The notes: generated from the sequence alone by a model not told the origin. DNA of 64,000 nucleotides from G963674835 sp963674835 (GCA_963674835.2 CAXXKC010000002.1:1798001-1862000); one strand, 5' to 3'. Positions 17,012-25,176 are shown, numbered from the stretch's first letter. Numbers and translations: made by a program.

Positions 17012-18367
17012 CTAGGGGATAACCGGCAGTTCGGCGATGGCTTCGTCGATCATGGTCTGCGGGAACTCGTAGTCTTCGAGATCGCCGCTGAAGTATTTGT
17101 CGTAGGAGGCCATGTCGCAGAGGCCGTGGCCGCTGAAGTTGAAGAGGATGCATTTCTCTTCACCGGTCTCTTTGCAGAGCAAGGCCTCGTTGATGGCCGC
17201 ACGGATGGCGTGGGAGGTTTCGGGAGCCGGGATCGTGCCTTCGGTGGCGGCGAAGAGCTTGGCCGCGTCGAAGCATTCGACCTGGTGGAAGGCTCGCGGT
17301 TCGATGATCCCGAGCTTAACGCCGAGACTGACCGTGGGGGCCATGCCGTGATAGCGGAGGCCACCGGCGTGGATACCTGGGGGGACGAAGCTGTGCCCTA
17401 GGGTGAACATCTTGATGAGGGGCGTGAGCTTGGTGGTATCGCCGAAATCGTAGCGGTACTGGCCACGGCTGACCGTGGGGCAGGCACGGGGTTCGGCGGC
17501 AACGAAACGAATTTCCTTTCCCTTGATCCGGTCGGCGATGTAGGGGAAGGCCAAGCCGGCATAGTTACTGCCACCGCCCACGCAACCAACGATGACGTCC
17601 GGGCTGTCGCCGGCGATCTCCATTTGCTTTTTCGCTTCGAGGCCGATCACCGTCTGGTGGAGCATGACGTGGTTGAGCACGCTTCCCAAGGTGTATTTGG
17701 TATCGGGATTCTGGACGGCGACTTCGACGGCCTCGCTGATGGCGATGCCGAGGCTTCCCGGGCAGTTGGGATCTTTGGCGAGGATTTGGCGTCCGGCGTC
17801 GGTTTCTTCGGAGGGGCTGGGGACGACGTGGCTTCCCCACATGTGCATCATCGATCGCCGGTACGGCTTCTGCTGGTAACTGACCTTGACCATGTAGACC
17901 TTGCACTCGAGGCCCACGAGCGAACAGGCAAAGGCCAGCGAGCTACCCCATTGGCCAGCCCCGGTCTCGGTAGACAGCCGCTTGACGCCTTCCTGCTTGT
18001 TGTACCAAGCCTGGGGGACTGCGGTGTTGGGCTTGTGGCTTCCGGGCGGGCTGTGGCTCTCGTCCTTGTAATAGATTCGGGCCGGGGTCTTCAGGGCCCG
18101 CTCGAGGTTCGACGCCCGAACGAGCGGTGAGGGACGCCAGATGGCGTACAGGCGGCGGACTTCGTCGGGGATGGGAATCCACCGTTCGGAGGACATTTCC
18201 TGCTCGATGAGGGCGCGAGCGAAAATGGGTTCGAGGTCGGCGGGGCCGAGCGGCTGGTTTGTGCCTGGATGGAGGGGTGGCGGAAGCTGTTCGGGCAGGT
18301 CGGCCAGGATGTTGTACCAGGCAGAGGGGATTTCGCTCTCACTCAATAACACTCGCTTCGAACTCAT
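17012..18367 (-). CDS. trpB: TrpB-like tryptophan synthase beta subunit (TrpB2 type)
   Basis: This 451-residue PLP enzyme is longer than the ~400-residue TrpB1 that pairs with TrpA; length and the PSPLVRASNLERAL and SYQQKPYRRSMM segments place it in TrpB2. PLP Lys112 lies in GSHKPNT, and the phosphate loop is GCVGGGSNYAG. It should join L-serine and indole to tryptophan, possibly alone or as an indole-salvage enzyme. No trpA or other trp gene is adjacent, which fits TrpB2. ATG 18367 follows AGAGGA. A strong terminator follows, so it is probably monocistronic. Confidence 0.92.
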   Translation of the reverse strand: MSSKRVLLSESEIPSAWYNILADLPEQLPPPLHPGTNQPLGPADLEPIFARALIEQEMSSERWIPIPDEVRRLYAIWRPSPLVRASNLERALKTPARIYYKDESHSPPGSHKPNTAVPQAWYNKQEGVKRLSTETGAGQWGSSLAFACSLVGLECKVYMVKVSYQQKPYRRSMMHMWGSHVVPSPSEETDAGRQILAKDPNCPGSLGIAISEAVEVAVQNPDTKYTLGSVLNHVMLHQTVIGLEAKKQMEIAGDSPDVIVGCVGGGSNYAGLAFPYIADRIKGKEIRFVAAEPRACPTVSRGQYRYDFGDTTKLTPLIKMFTLGHSFVPPGIHAGGLRYHGMAPTVSLGVKLGIIEPRAFHQVECFDAAKLFAATEGTIPAPETSHAIRAAINEALLCKETGEEKCILFNFSGHGLCDMASYDKYFSGDLEDYEFPQTMIDEAIAELPVIP

Positions 18368-18817
18368 CGGGGTAATCCTCTACAAAACAAGGTGCGATGT
18401 GGCCACTTGCCCAGACCGGAGAGAACGGGAAGGAGAAGGGAGAAACATCCCCCAGTTGTGCGAGGCACCGTCGGGACCATGTGGGAAGCGGACAGCATGC
18501 GTCCCATTTCCCCTTTCGGCACGTTCGCCCCAGTGTGAGCCTCTAAGGTAATCGGTCTGGCGGTCGTTGTCGACGGGGCAAACTGTTTTGGATTGGAGAG
18601 CGGGGACGGCATATAAGGGCGTTGGGATTGGACTCTTCCGGTTGCGCCGAGTTTGCCGGCCTGCTGGTCGTCTGCCCAAGACATAGACTATGATGAAGGT
18701 ACGGGATGAACTGAAGGGAGGAGAGGACGGTCCTCTCGTACCACTGCTTCGACCGGCGACCGAGACGCTGTGTCCCACTGACCTGTGAACGTGCACCTGA
18801 AGAGTTGGCCCCGCTCG
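18368..18817. other. intergenic region between divergent trpB and M28 peptidase genes
   Basis: Several short open frames on both strands lack ribosome sites and similarity. Promoters of both flanking genes must lie here. A purine-rich GGGAGGAGAGGA occurs at about 18716 but has no start codon at a useful distance. I see no repeat. Confidence 0.4.
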
Positions 18818-20368
18818 ATGCCTTTTCTTCGCCGGAATCTGCGACTGTGGCTGCTGACATTCCTGTTGGGATGGACCGTCACGACATTGGCGGTCGCAGC
18901 GGAAAGCAAGTCGCTGACGGCGGCGTTGGAGTCGATTACTTCGACAGAGTTGCAGGCCCACGTGCGATATCTGGCGAACGACTCGTTGGAAGGGCGTGAG
19001 GCGGGCAGCCACGGCGGCCAGTTGGCCAGCAGTTACTTAGACGCTCAACTCGAAGCCCTGGGCCTGCGGGCAGCGGGAGTCGACGGGAAGTTCGATCAGC
19101 CGTTTGGCGACAACTATCGCAACATTCTGGCGGTGATTCCGGGGAGCGACCCGACGCTGAAGCAACAGTACCTGGTGCTGAGCGCCCACTACGACCACAT
19201 CGGGTACGGTACCAAGCGGAATAGCTTGGGCACGGTCGGGCAGATTCACAACGGGGCCGACGACAATGCGAGCGGGACGTCGGGGTTGCTCGAGTTGGCG
19301 CAGGCGCTGACCATGTTGCCGCAGCCGCCGCGACGCTCGATCGTGTTGGCGTTTTGGGACGCGGAAGAGAAGGGCTTGCTGGGTTCGACGCATTGGGCCG
19401 AGCATCCGACCGTGCCGCTGAAGCAGGTCGTGCTGATGCTGAACATGGATATGATCGGGCGGCTGCGAGGCGATCGTTTGGTCTTGATGGGAAGCCGGAC
19501 CGGCTACGGGCTGCGGCGGTTGATCTGCCAAGACAACGTTGCGTCGGACCTGTTGTTGGACTTTCCGGCCACGCTGCTGGCCAATGCGGACCACTACCCG
19601 TTCGCGGCCCATGACATCCCGTCGCTAACGCTGCACACGGACGTGCACGAGGATTACCATCGTCCGAGCGACGACGCCGATCGCATAAACACCGCCGGCA
19701 TGCGGCGGGTCACCCAGCTGATGCTGCGGTTCGTGTACGACATGGCAGACCGGGACGATTTGCCTGGTTTCCGGCAGGCATCGCGTCAGGAGACCGACGA
19801 GAAAGTGAGCCTGCTGCCGGGCAAGACCCTGCCGGTTCGTTTGGGAGTGACGTGGTCGGGCCAGAAGGTCGAAGGGCGGGGCGTCGAGGTGAGATCGATC
19901 GCCAGCCATTCGGCCGCCGAGAAGGCAGGCCTGAAGCCGGGGGATCGGATCGTGGCGTTGGATGGGCGCGAGGTCGCGTCTGGCGAGCAGTTGACCCAGG
20001 CGGTGATGTCGGCCGCAAGCCCGACCAAGGCGGTCGTCGTTCCGGCCGGGCACGAGGAGCCGGTCGAGATTACGGTCGAACTGAGCGGTCGGCCGCTCCG
20101 GCTGGGGCTGGCGTGGCGCGTGGACGACGCCGAGCCAGGCGTGGTAATCCTCGACCACATTGTGCCGGGATCGCCGGCAGACCGAGCCGGGCTGAAGGCC
20201 GAGGATCGGATCTATCAGGTGGGAAGCCGCGACTTCGCCAATGAAACGGAATTCGCCCGACTGATCGGCACGCTGCCGGGGCCGCTGGAAGTGCTGGTGG
20301 AGCGTCGCGGTCGTTTGCGTCGGGCGGTCCTTCATTTCGGCACCGCGACCCAACATCGCGCCGGCTAG
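18818..20368 (+). CDS. secreted M28-family zinc aminopeptidase with two C-terminal PDZ domains
   Basis: The product is 516 residues from ATG 18818; an in-frame GTG at 18785 would add 11 residues. A signal peptide (residues 1-~28, ending AVAA) is followed by an M28 catalytic domain to about residue 330. Zinc ligands appear in order: His in SAHYDHIGYG, Asp in NGADDNASG, the Glu pair in FWDAEEKGLLGS, Asp in NMDMIG, and His in DVHEDYHRPSDD. Two PDZ domains follow, one with AAEKAGLKPGDRIVALDG and one with ADRAGLKAEDRI. It should trim peptides in the periplasm or outside. PDZ domains after an M28 core are common in planctomycete homologues and may bind C-termini of substrates. Confidence 0.9.
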   Translation: MPFLRRNLRLWLLTFLLGWTVTTLAVAAESKSLTAALESITSTELQAHVRYLANDSLEGREAGSHGGQLASSYLDAQLEALGLRAAGVDGKFDQPFGDNYRNILAVIPGSDPTLKQQYLVLSAHYDHIGYGTKRNSLGTVGQIHNGADDNASGTSGLLELAQALTMLPQPPRRSIVLAFWDAEEKGLLGSTHWAEHPTVPLKQVVLMLNMDMIGRLRGDRLVLMGSRTGYGLRRLICQDNVASDLLLDFPATLLANADHYPFAAHDIPSLTLHTDVHEDYHRPSDDADRINTAGMRRVTQLMLRFVYDMADRDDLPGFRQASRQETDEKVSLLPGKTLPVRLGVTWSGQKVEGRGVEVRSIASHSAAEKAGLKPGDRIVALDGREVASGEQLTQAVMSAASPTKAVVVPAGHEEPVEITVELSGRPLRLGLAWRVDDAEPGVVILDHIVPGSPADRAGLKAEDRIYQVGSRDFANETEFARLIGTLPGPLEVLVERRGRLRRAVLHFGTATQHRAG

Positions 20369-20382
20369 TGCGGCTCGCACTT

Positions 20383-20445
20383 GACTGTAGCGTTCATGGC
20401 GGCGTATCTCTACAGTTGGGGAAAGCGATTTGCACGCGACACGGG
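20383..20445. repeat. dispersed ~60-bp repeat (family A), copy 1
   Basis: The sequence starting GACTGTAGCG and containing TGGCGGCGT and GAAAGCGA resembles 46034-46096 over about 60 bp. An inverted pair ACTGTAG / CTACAGT lies inside it. It fills most of the spacer between the peptidase gene and mutY. Confidence 0.55.
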
Positions 20446-20482
20446 CGTGAAATGCGCTCCAGCAGAGATGGGATAAGCCGAC

Positions 20483-21604
20483 ATGTCTGATGCATCGGGC
20501 CAAGGGACGGCCCAGCCATTGTTGCCGGACGGTCGCTGGCGGCAGCAGTTTCGCCGCCGATTGACCGCCTGGTTCGACAACCACGCGCGCGATTTACCCT
20601 GGCGGCGCAGCCGGGATCCGTATGCGATCTGGCTTAGCGAGATCATGCTTCAGCAGACGCAAGTGGCCACGGTGAAGCCGTATTTCGAGCGATTTCTCGG
20701 GGCTTTGCCGACGATCGAGGCATTGGCGCGGGCGGAGGAGCAGCAGGTTCTGCGGCTTTGGGAAGGACTGGGCTACTACCGTCGGGCCCGGCAGTTGCAC
20801 AAGGCGGCCCAGGTGATTCAGGCCGAGCACAGCGGCATGTTTCCCCGCGATCGGGAGGTCGTCCGCCGTTTGCCTGGCATAGGGCGGTACACGGCGGGAG
20901 CGATCCTGTCGATCGCGTTCGACGCGCGGGAGCCGATCCTGGAAGCCAATACGTTTCGGTTGTTCAGCAGGCTGTTGGCACTGCGGGGTTCGCCCAAGCC
21001 GACTGAGGATGAACGCGTGCTGTGGGCGATGGCCGAGGCGGTGCTGCCGCGTCGCGAGGTCGGGCGGTTCAACCAGGCACTGATGGAGTTAGGAAGCACG
21101 GTGTGCACGCCGAGGAGCCCACAGTGCTCGGAGTGCCCCGCGGCGACGATGTGCCGGACGAATGCGGAGGGGCTGCAGGAGCGGATTCCGATGCCGAAGG
21201 CGAAGCCGGCGTTTGTGCAGCGACGTGAGGTGGCCGTAGTGGTCCGGCGTCGCGGGGGCGTGCTGTTGGTACGGTGTGCCGAGGGGCAGCGGTGGGCCGG
21301 ACTGTGGGATTTCCCACGTTTCGAAGTGCATTCGGAAGGACCGGCAGCTTTGAGCGACGAGATTCGAGAGAACGTCCGGCGGCTGACGGGCTTGGTCGTC
21401 GAGCCGGGCCGGCGGCTGACAACCTTCAAGCATGGCGTGACCCGCTACCGGATCACGCTGGATTGCTTCGAAGCGCGTTGTGTTCCCGGGGCGGGCAGAG
21501 GATCGTCGGCGCTGGAAACGCGGTGGATTCCGCTTGACGAATTGGATCGGTATCCGCTGAGCACGACGGGGCGCAAGCTGGCGGAGTGGATCGGGTCGAG
21601 GTAG
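20483..21604 (+). CDS. mutY: A/G-specific adenine DNA glycosylase
   Basis: This 373-residue base-excision enzyme should remove adenine mispaired with 8-oxoguanine. The glycosylase domain has Glu53 in SEIMLQQTQV, the helix-hairpin-helix around LPGIGRYTAGAIL, and an iron-sulfur loop C208-x6-C215-x2-C218-x5-C224. A C-terminal NUDIX-like domain (from ~residue 250, RGGVLLVRCAEGQRWAGLWDFP) recognises 8-oxoG. The usual catalytic aspartate motif LDGN reads LEAN here (Glu154), a conservative but notable change. Length and order match the family. The gene stands alone, downstream of the M28 gene, and is convergent with the next gene. Confidence 0.93.
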   Translation: MSDASGQGTAQPLLPDGRWRQQFRRRLTAWFDNHARDLPWRRSRDPYAIWLSEIMLQQTQVATVKPYFERFLGALPTIEALARAEEQQVLRLWEGLGYYRRARQLHKAAQVIQAEHSGMFPRDREVVRRLPGIGRYTAGAILSIAFDAREPILEANTFRLFSRLLALRGSPKPTEDERVLWAMAEAVLPRREVGRFNQALMELGSTVCTPRSPQCSECPAATMCRTNAEGLQERIPMPKAKPAFVQRREVAVVVRRRGGVLLVRCAEGQRWAGLWDFPRFEVHSEGPAALSDEIRENVRRLTGLVVEPGRRLTTFKHGVTRYRITLDCFEARCVPGAGRGSSALETRWIPLDELDRYPLSTTGRKLAEWIGSR

Positions 21605-21610
21605 GGGGCG

Positions 21611-22603
21611 TCAGCGGGTGACGGGGGCTGGTTGGGCGGCGATGTGGCCGGACTGGCCGCCTTCGTAGACGCTGAATTCGGCCCAGACGGGCAAGTGGTC
21701 GGAGACTTCGACCGCTTCGCGGGCAGAGAGATTGAACTGCCGCATGAGGTCCATCACGCCGCTGCGACCGGTGAATTCGTTGGATGCGCGGCTGTCGAAG
21801 AAGACATTCTCCGAGACGGCGGTGCCTCGAGTAGTGGTGGGCAGCGAGGTGATCGCGGGCGTGATATTGGGGATGCGGAACAACTGGCCGAGCGGCTGAT
21901 CGGCCGAGGCGAGGTAGCCCACGAGGAGAACGTCGTCTTCGCCGCGTCCATCGTCGCGCACCGCCCGGAAGACTTCGTCGAGCAATGCGAGCTCGACGGT
22001 GGCCTGGTTGGGGTCGGTATCGACGTTGACCACGGTGAAGGTAAAGGCCTCGTTGGCCACGGGGCCTCGGGCGCGAAAGGACGCGATCAACGGCGGGCGG
22101 CGAAAACGCCGGGCCGGATCATCGAGTTGGCAGACCGTGCTCCGATCGACCTCGACGGTCGTCCGATTGAACACCATGGCACTGTACTGCTCGACCGTTT
22201 CCGTGCCTACCTGCGGCGCAGTGGCGAAGTCGTAGTGCAGGCCGTCGGCGTTGATCCGCTCGACGAGGAAGATCAACGGGCTCTGGTTGCGTGCGATGAC
22301 CCCTTGGATGGCAACGACATCGAAGGCGCGGAGGATTTCGACCAGGCGTCCGACGACGTGGGCTCGACCGAGCTTCGTCTGGTCCAAGGGGCGAAGGTTG
22401 ACCGAAGCGATCCGCAGCGTGGGCCTGAGCTTGGGATTGGCTGCGGGGAGGTTATCGGTCGAGGCTCGCGATTCGGTGGAGACCTGGGCGCTACGAGGCC
22501 GGATCTTGAGGTTCTCGATTCCCTGGATCTGGTAATGGTTCCAGAAATACCAGCCGCCTCCGACCAGTCCGGCAAGCACCACGAGGTTGAAGAGTCTTCT
22601 CAT
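21611..22603 (-). CDS. membrane-anchored endonuclease/exonuclease/phosphatase-fold protein with degenerate active site
   Basis: The product is 330 residues with an N-terminal signal anchor (residues 5-22). From ~residue 60 the DNase I-like fold is traceable: RIASVNL, VVAIQGVI, YSAMVFNR, VVNVDTDPN, LLVGYLAS, and a terminal VSDHLPVWAEF. In active members these positions read N, QE, N-x-H, GDFN and SDH. Here the Glu after Gln is Gly, the GDFN motif reads GYLA, and only the last SDH is intact. Metal binding and hydrolysis are therefore doubtful; it may act as a binding protein. ATG 22603 follows purine-rich sequence. It is convergent with mutY (6-base gap). Confidence 0.78.
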   Translation of the reverse strand: MRRLFNLVVLAGLVGGGWYFWNHYQIQGIENLKIRPRSAQVSTESRASTDNLPAANPKLRPTLRIASVNLRPLDQTKLGRAHVVGRLVEILRAFDVVAIQGVIARNQSPLIFLVERINADGLHYDFATAPQVGTETVEQYSAMVFNRTTVEVDRSTVCQLDDPARRFRRPPLIASFRARGPVANEAFTFTVVNVDTDPNQATVELALLDEVFRAVRDDGRGEDDVLLVGYLASADQPLGQLFRIPNITPAITSLPTTTRGTAVSENVFFDSRASNEFTGRSGVMDLMRQFNLSAREAVEVSDHLPVWAEFSVYEGGQSGHIAAQPAPVTR

Positions 22604-23120
22604 CGGCCGTTGCCTGGATCCGCGTTGGGATTCGGGGATTAAGGGGAATCGCCCTTATGGGCGCAAGGCGGCATGAAGGACGTTGAGCGAATATTCGGAC
22701 GGACGCGATTGCCACACATATTGATGCCTGTATTGAAAACGGAACAAGGGGTCCAACCCAATCCTGATCTTTCGTCCTCCCGATAGTCGGCCTCGTTCCA
22801 ATTCCAATGCAGGACCCAATAAAGAGGTGCCGGCGGTTGTTCGACCCGGTAAGGGCCCCCCAGGGTAGCGAAAACGGGAGGTCGACTCCAGGCCAGTTTG
22901 CGATGGGGTACGCGCGGGGCCGGAACTGCCGTCTCGGTATTTTTTTCAAATTTCCCAAATAGGCTAAACATCTTCATTTGACATTCAGTGAATGTGACAT
23001 AGGTTTCACTACGGAGGCGAGCACGAGAGTGCGGACCTTCGGTGGCCGGTCCGCAAGGATCGGTCACAACGAGAGCCCTTTTCGGCCGGAACTAAGCTTG
23101 TCTTGTACCCGGCATGCTCT
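22604..23120. other. intergenic region upstream of the Tad locus leader
   Basis: The base composition here is lower in GC than the flanks. A minus-strand open frame (22639-22978) exists but has no ribosome site and no family similarity. The promoter for the riboswitch-led Tad transcript should lie in the right-hand part, and that of the phosphatase-fold gene in the left-hand part. Confidence 0.35.
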
Positions 23121-23242
23121 CGTGACCAAGAGGCCTGCAAGCCTCACGTCCTCGAAAAAGGCAAACCGGTCGTAAGGCCGGGGCGCAAAGCCAAGGGCCG
23201 GCGGGCGCGTCGCTTTGCCGGTAGCCTGGTTGCCGAAAGGAT
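23121..23242 (+). ncRNA. cyclic-di-GMP-I (GEMM-I) riboswitch aptamer
   Basis: The aptamer core spans about 23152-23242. Seen features: P1 made by GGCAAACC (23160-23167) with GGTTGCC (23228-23234), a second stem CCGGTC/GGCCGG capped by the GNRA-type loop GTAA, the invariant CGCAAAGCC (23184-23192), and a third stem GCCGGC/GCCGGT before TAGCC. The 3' end GGTTGCCGAAA holds the cytosine that pairs with c-di-GMP in known class I structures. A small hairpin (23121-23148) precedes it. It lies on the same strand and ~260 bases upstream of flp. The aptamer class is established knowledge; whether ligand turns expression on or off cannot be told from sequence. Confidence 0.88.
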
Positions 23243-23366
23243 AGCATCTGGATTTGCTTCGGCGGGTTCAGGTGTTTGAGGGGGCGCGACGGTCCAACAA
23301 GGCTGGCGCGACCGCGAGTTCGGCGAGTGACGAGGCAGAGGCGACAACCACTTTCCGGGCTCCGCT

Positions 23367-23436
23367 GGATACAACGGCAGGCCAGCGGCGGCTAGCGTCG
23401 CCGCCGTATCCATCGGACCCTAGTATGGTTTTTTCC
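23367..23436 (+). promoter_or_regulatory. candidate expression platform of the c-di-GMP riboswitch
   Basis: A large hairpin (outer GGATAC 23367-23372 with GTATCC 23406-23411; inner 8-bp stem 23385-23392 with 23397-23404) is followed 17 bases later by six Ts at 23429-23434. The gap is too long for a simple terminator, so the switch may use an alternative fold or act elsewhere. Confidence 0.35.
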
Positions 23437-23501
23437 GACGATTCCCCAGTTGATGCCTGAGACATGGTAAGGCGGGGGATGCCGTTGAAAGGGAGACAGT
23501 T

Positions 23502-23675
23502 ATGAAGTCGCTCGCTAAGAAGGTGCATCGTTTCCTGGTTTCGGAAGACGGCCCGACCGCGGTGGAGTATGCCGTCATGCTGGCGCTGATCGTGATCGTC
23601 TGCTTGACGATGATTGGCACGATCGGTGACAACGCGAACACGGCGTTCTCGAAGATCGCCGCCGAGTTGCAGTAA
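23502..23675 (+). CDS. flp: Flp-family type IVb pilin
   Basis: The product is 57 residues, usual for Flp pilins. It has a short basic leader (MKSLAKKVHRFLVSEDG), then the prepilin-peptidase site G-PTAVEYAVML with the essential Glu at +5/+6 and Tyr, then one hydrophobic helix ending IGTIGDNANTAF. AGGGAGA precedes ATG 23502. It is the first gene after the riboswitch and is closed by a perfect hairpin and a terminator, which suits a pilin made in large excess over the assembly machine encoded downstream. It should be cut by the TadV/CpaA-like peptidase at 24071. Confidence 0.93.
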   Translation: MKSLAKKVHRFLVSEDGPTAVEYAVMLALIVIVCLTMIGTIGDNANTAFSKIAAELQ

Positions 23676-23698
23676 CCCCGAGCGGGTGAATGGGCCGT

Positions 23699-23722
23699 AG
23701 CGGCCACCCGACGGTGGCCGCT
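23699..23722 (+). promoter_or_regulatory. perfect hairpin after flp
   Basis: A 10-bp perfect stem (AGCGGCCACC 23699-23708 with GGTGGCCGCT 23713-23722) with a 4-base loop lies 24 bases after the flp stop. It lacks a U-run. It may protect the 3' end of the abundant flp mRNA. Confidence 0.5.
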
Positions 23723-23752
23723 GATCCGAGCCCGGTTTGAGCGGAAAGACCA

Positions 23753-23795
23753 CCCCCTCGGTGTCCGAATTTCGGGCGCCGAGGGGGAATTTTTT
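23753..23795 (+). terminator. intrinsic terminator downstream of flp
   Basis: A 9-bp stem (CCCCCTCGG 23753-23761 with CCGAGGGGG 23779-23787) is followed by AATTTTTTG. This is a strong Rho-independent terminator that would limit read-through from flp into the pilus assembly genes. Confidence 0.85.
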
Positions 23796-23838
23796 GACAT
23801 AGACTTGTCATAGAGGCAGGTAGACAAGGAGACGTGTG

Positions 23839-23949
23839 ATGCAACCGGTAATCTCGCCTGAAGTGCTTCGCAGCACCGTGGAGATGGTGGTCTGTGTATT
23901 CACGCTCCTTTCAGCGGTATGCAGTTATTTGCTGGCCGCGCGCGCCTGA
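23839..23949 (+). CDS. 36-residue single-helix membrane peptide in the Tad locus
   Basis: ATG 23839 has AGGAG 8 bases upstream, a good ribosome site, and the frame runs 36 codons to TGA. The peptide has a short polar start (MQPVISPEVLRSTVEM) and one hydrophobic segment (VVCVFTLLSAVCSYLLA) with two cysteines, ending in RA. It lies between the flp terminator and the prepilin peptidase gene. I know no family for it. It could be a small Tad accessory subunit or a leader peptide for the downstream operon. Confidence 0.5.
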   Translation: MQPVISPEVLRSTVEMVVCVFTLLSAVCSYLLAARA

Positions 23950-24070
23950 GACACACCCAACGGGCCCAGGGCAGGGCCGAGCCCAAAGAGAACAGGTGGC
24001 GTTCGCTTCGCTCAGCCCACCATCGTGCGAACGAAACCACCCGACCCGACACGGATATGGAGAGACTGCC

Positions 24071-24643
24071 ATGCTTGAGAGTGTATCCAGTAGCCTGAGA
24101 ACGAGTGACCTGGTTCTGGTGGTCACTTGGGCCGTGAGCATTATGCTGGTCGTCGCGGCGGTGATCGACGGCTGGAAACTGAAGGTGCCCAACTGGCTGA
24201 CGTTTCCCATGATCGTCGGCGGATGGATCGCAAGCGGTATAGTGTTTGGTTGGGCCGGGCTGGGCTGGAGTCTTGTGGGCACGGTGGTTGGATTGGGGCT
24301 GTTGTTGCCTGCCTACGCGATTGGCGGCATGGGCGCCGGGGATGTGAAGCTGCTGGCGGGGGTGGGGGCCTGGGTAGGTGCTACCCACACGTTTTGGGCT
24401 TTTTTGGTATCGGCGCTGGTTGGAGGGGTGATCGCCTTGTGCATGGTGATTTTCCGTCGGGGCTGGCGGGAGCACTATCAGCAGTTCTGGCGAATCGTCT
24501 CTGAGATTCTTGTCGTGCGGGATCCGAACCGTCTGGCGGCAGCCGCGGCGGAGCGGAAGAGCTCGATGATGCTTTTGCCGTACGGCATACCGATTGCGAT
24601 CGGGACGATCGGGTACTTTGCTTGCAAAGGGATGCTTCTATGA
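24071..24643 (+). CDS. tadV: A24-family prepilin peptidase (TadV/CpaA)
   Basis: The product is 190 residues with about six membrane helices. The two catalytic aspartates of this class are present: one in VAAVIDGWKLKVPNWLT (first cytoplasmic loop) and one in GGMGAGDVKLLAG. There is no N-methylation domain, as is normal for the short TadV/CpaA type. It cleaves Flp and TadE-like prepilins at the inner membrane. GGAGAG precedes ATG 24071. Its stop overlaps the tadE start (ATGA), so the two are translationally coupled. The last ~70 residues include a cytoplasmic loop rich in Arg (FRRGWREHYQQFW). Confidence 0.88.
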   Translation: MLESVSSSLRTSDLVLVVTWAVSIMLVVAAVIDGWKLKVPNWLTFPMIVGGWIASGIVFGWAGLGWSLVGTVVGLGLLLPAYAIGGMGAGDVKLLAGVGAWVGATHTFWAFLVSALVGGVIALCMVIFRRGWREHYQQFWRIVSEILVVRDPNRLAAAAAERKSSMMLLPYGIPIAIGTIGYFACKGMLL

Positions 24644-25176
24644 ATTTCCCCATCTTTCCCAGGCTTCGCGATCATGGTCGCGATATTTCTTCGGAGGGCC
24701 ACCTTAGTGAGGCAAATCGCCTCGAAAGAAATGACAAACTGGAGAGAGTTTGCCGCTTATGCCGAAAAAATCGACGTGGCACTTCGGCGGTTGAGTTTGC
24801 GCTGGTTGCGCCGTGGTTCCTGCTGCTGATTTTCGGGATGTTGGAATTCGGTCGAGCAATGATGGTGCAGCAGATGATCACGAATGCCTCGCGAGAGGGA
24901 GCGCGAATGGCCGTTTTGGACGGTGCGACGAGCAGCCAGGTAACCGGAACGGTGGATACTTACTTGACAGACGCGGGGATCACAGGTGCGACTGTAACGG
25001 TCAGTCCCAACCCGCCGACTTTGGCCGGTTATGGCGAACCCGTCACGGTTAGCGTTTCGATCCCTTTTGGTCAAGTAAGTTGGGTTCCTTTACCAAAGAT
25101 ACCATGGACGGACATCAATCTGAAAACGAAGACACTCACGGCAACAACGGTTATGCGTCGTGAGACGATCCAATAG
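24640..25176 (+). CDS. tadE: TadE-like pseudopilin
   Basis: The product is 178 residues. An unusually long basic leader of about 45 residues comes before the TadE motif GTSAVEFALVAPWFLLLIFGMLEFGRAM, which contains the cleavage site before the helix and the conserved Glu. A periplasmic beta-rich domain follows (QMITNASREGARMAVLDG and a VTVSVSIPFG strand). It should be processed by the A24 peptidase just upstream, whose stop codon overlaps this start. TadE pseudopilins join the Tad inner-membrane platform. No tadF or tadG gene is present in this cluster. Confidence 0.85.
   Translation: MNFPIFPRLRDHGRDISSEGHLSEANRLERNDKLERVCRLCRKNRRGTSAVEFALVAPWFLLLIFGMLEFGRAMMVQQMITNASREGARMAVLDGATSSQVTGTVDTYLTDAGITGATVTVSPNPPTLAGYGEPVTVSVSIPFGQVSWVPLPKIPWTDINLKTKTLTATTVMRRETIQ

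Noticed and set aside
22639..22978. A possible ~110-residue minus-strand protein starting MKMFSLFGKF
   Set aside because: No ribosome site and no known similarity. Its lower GC is shared with the surrounding noncoding DNA.
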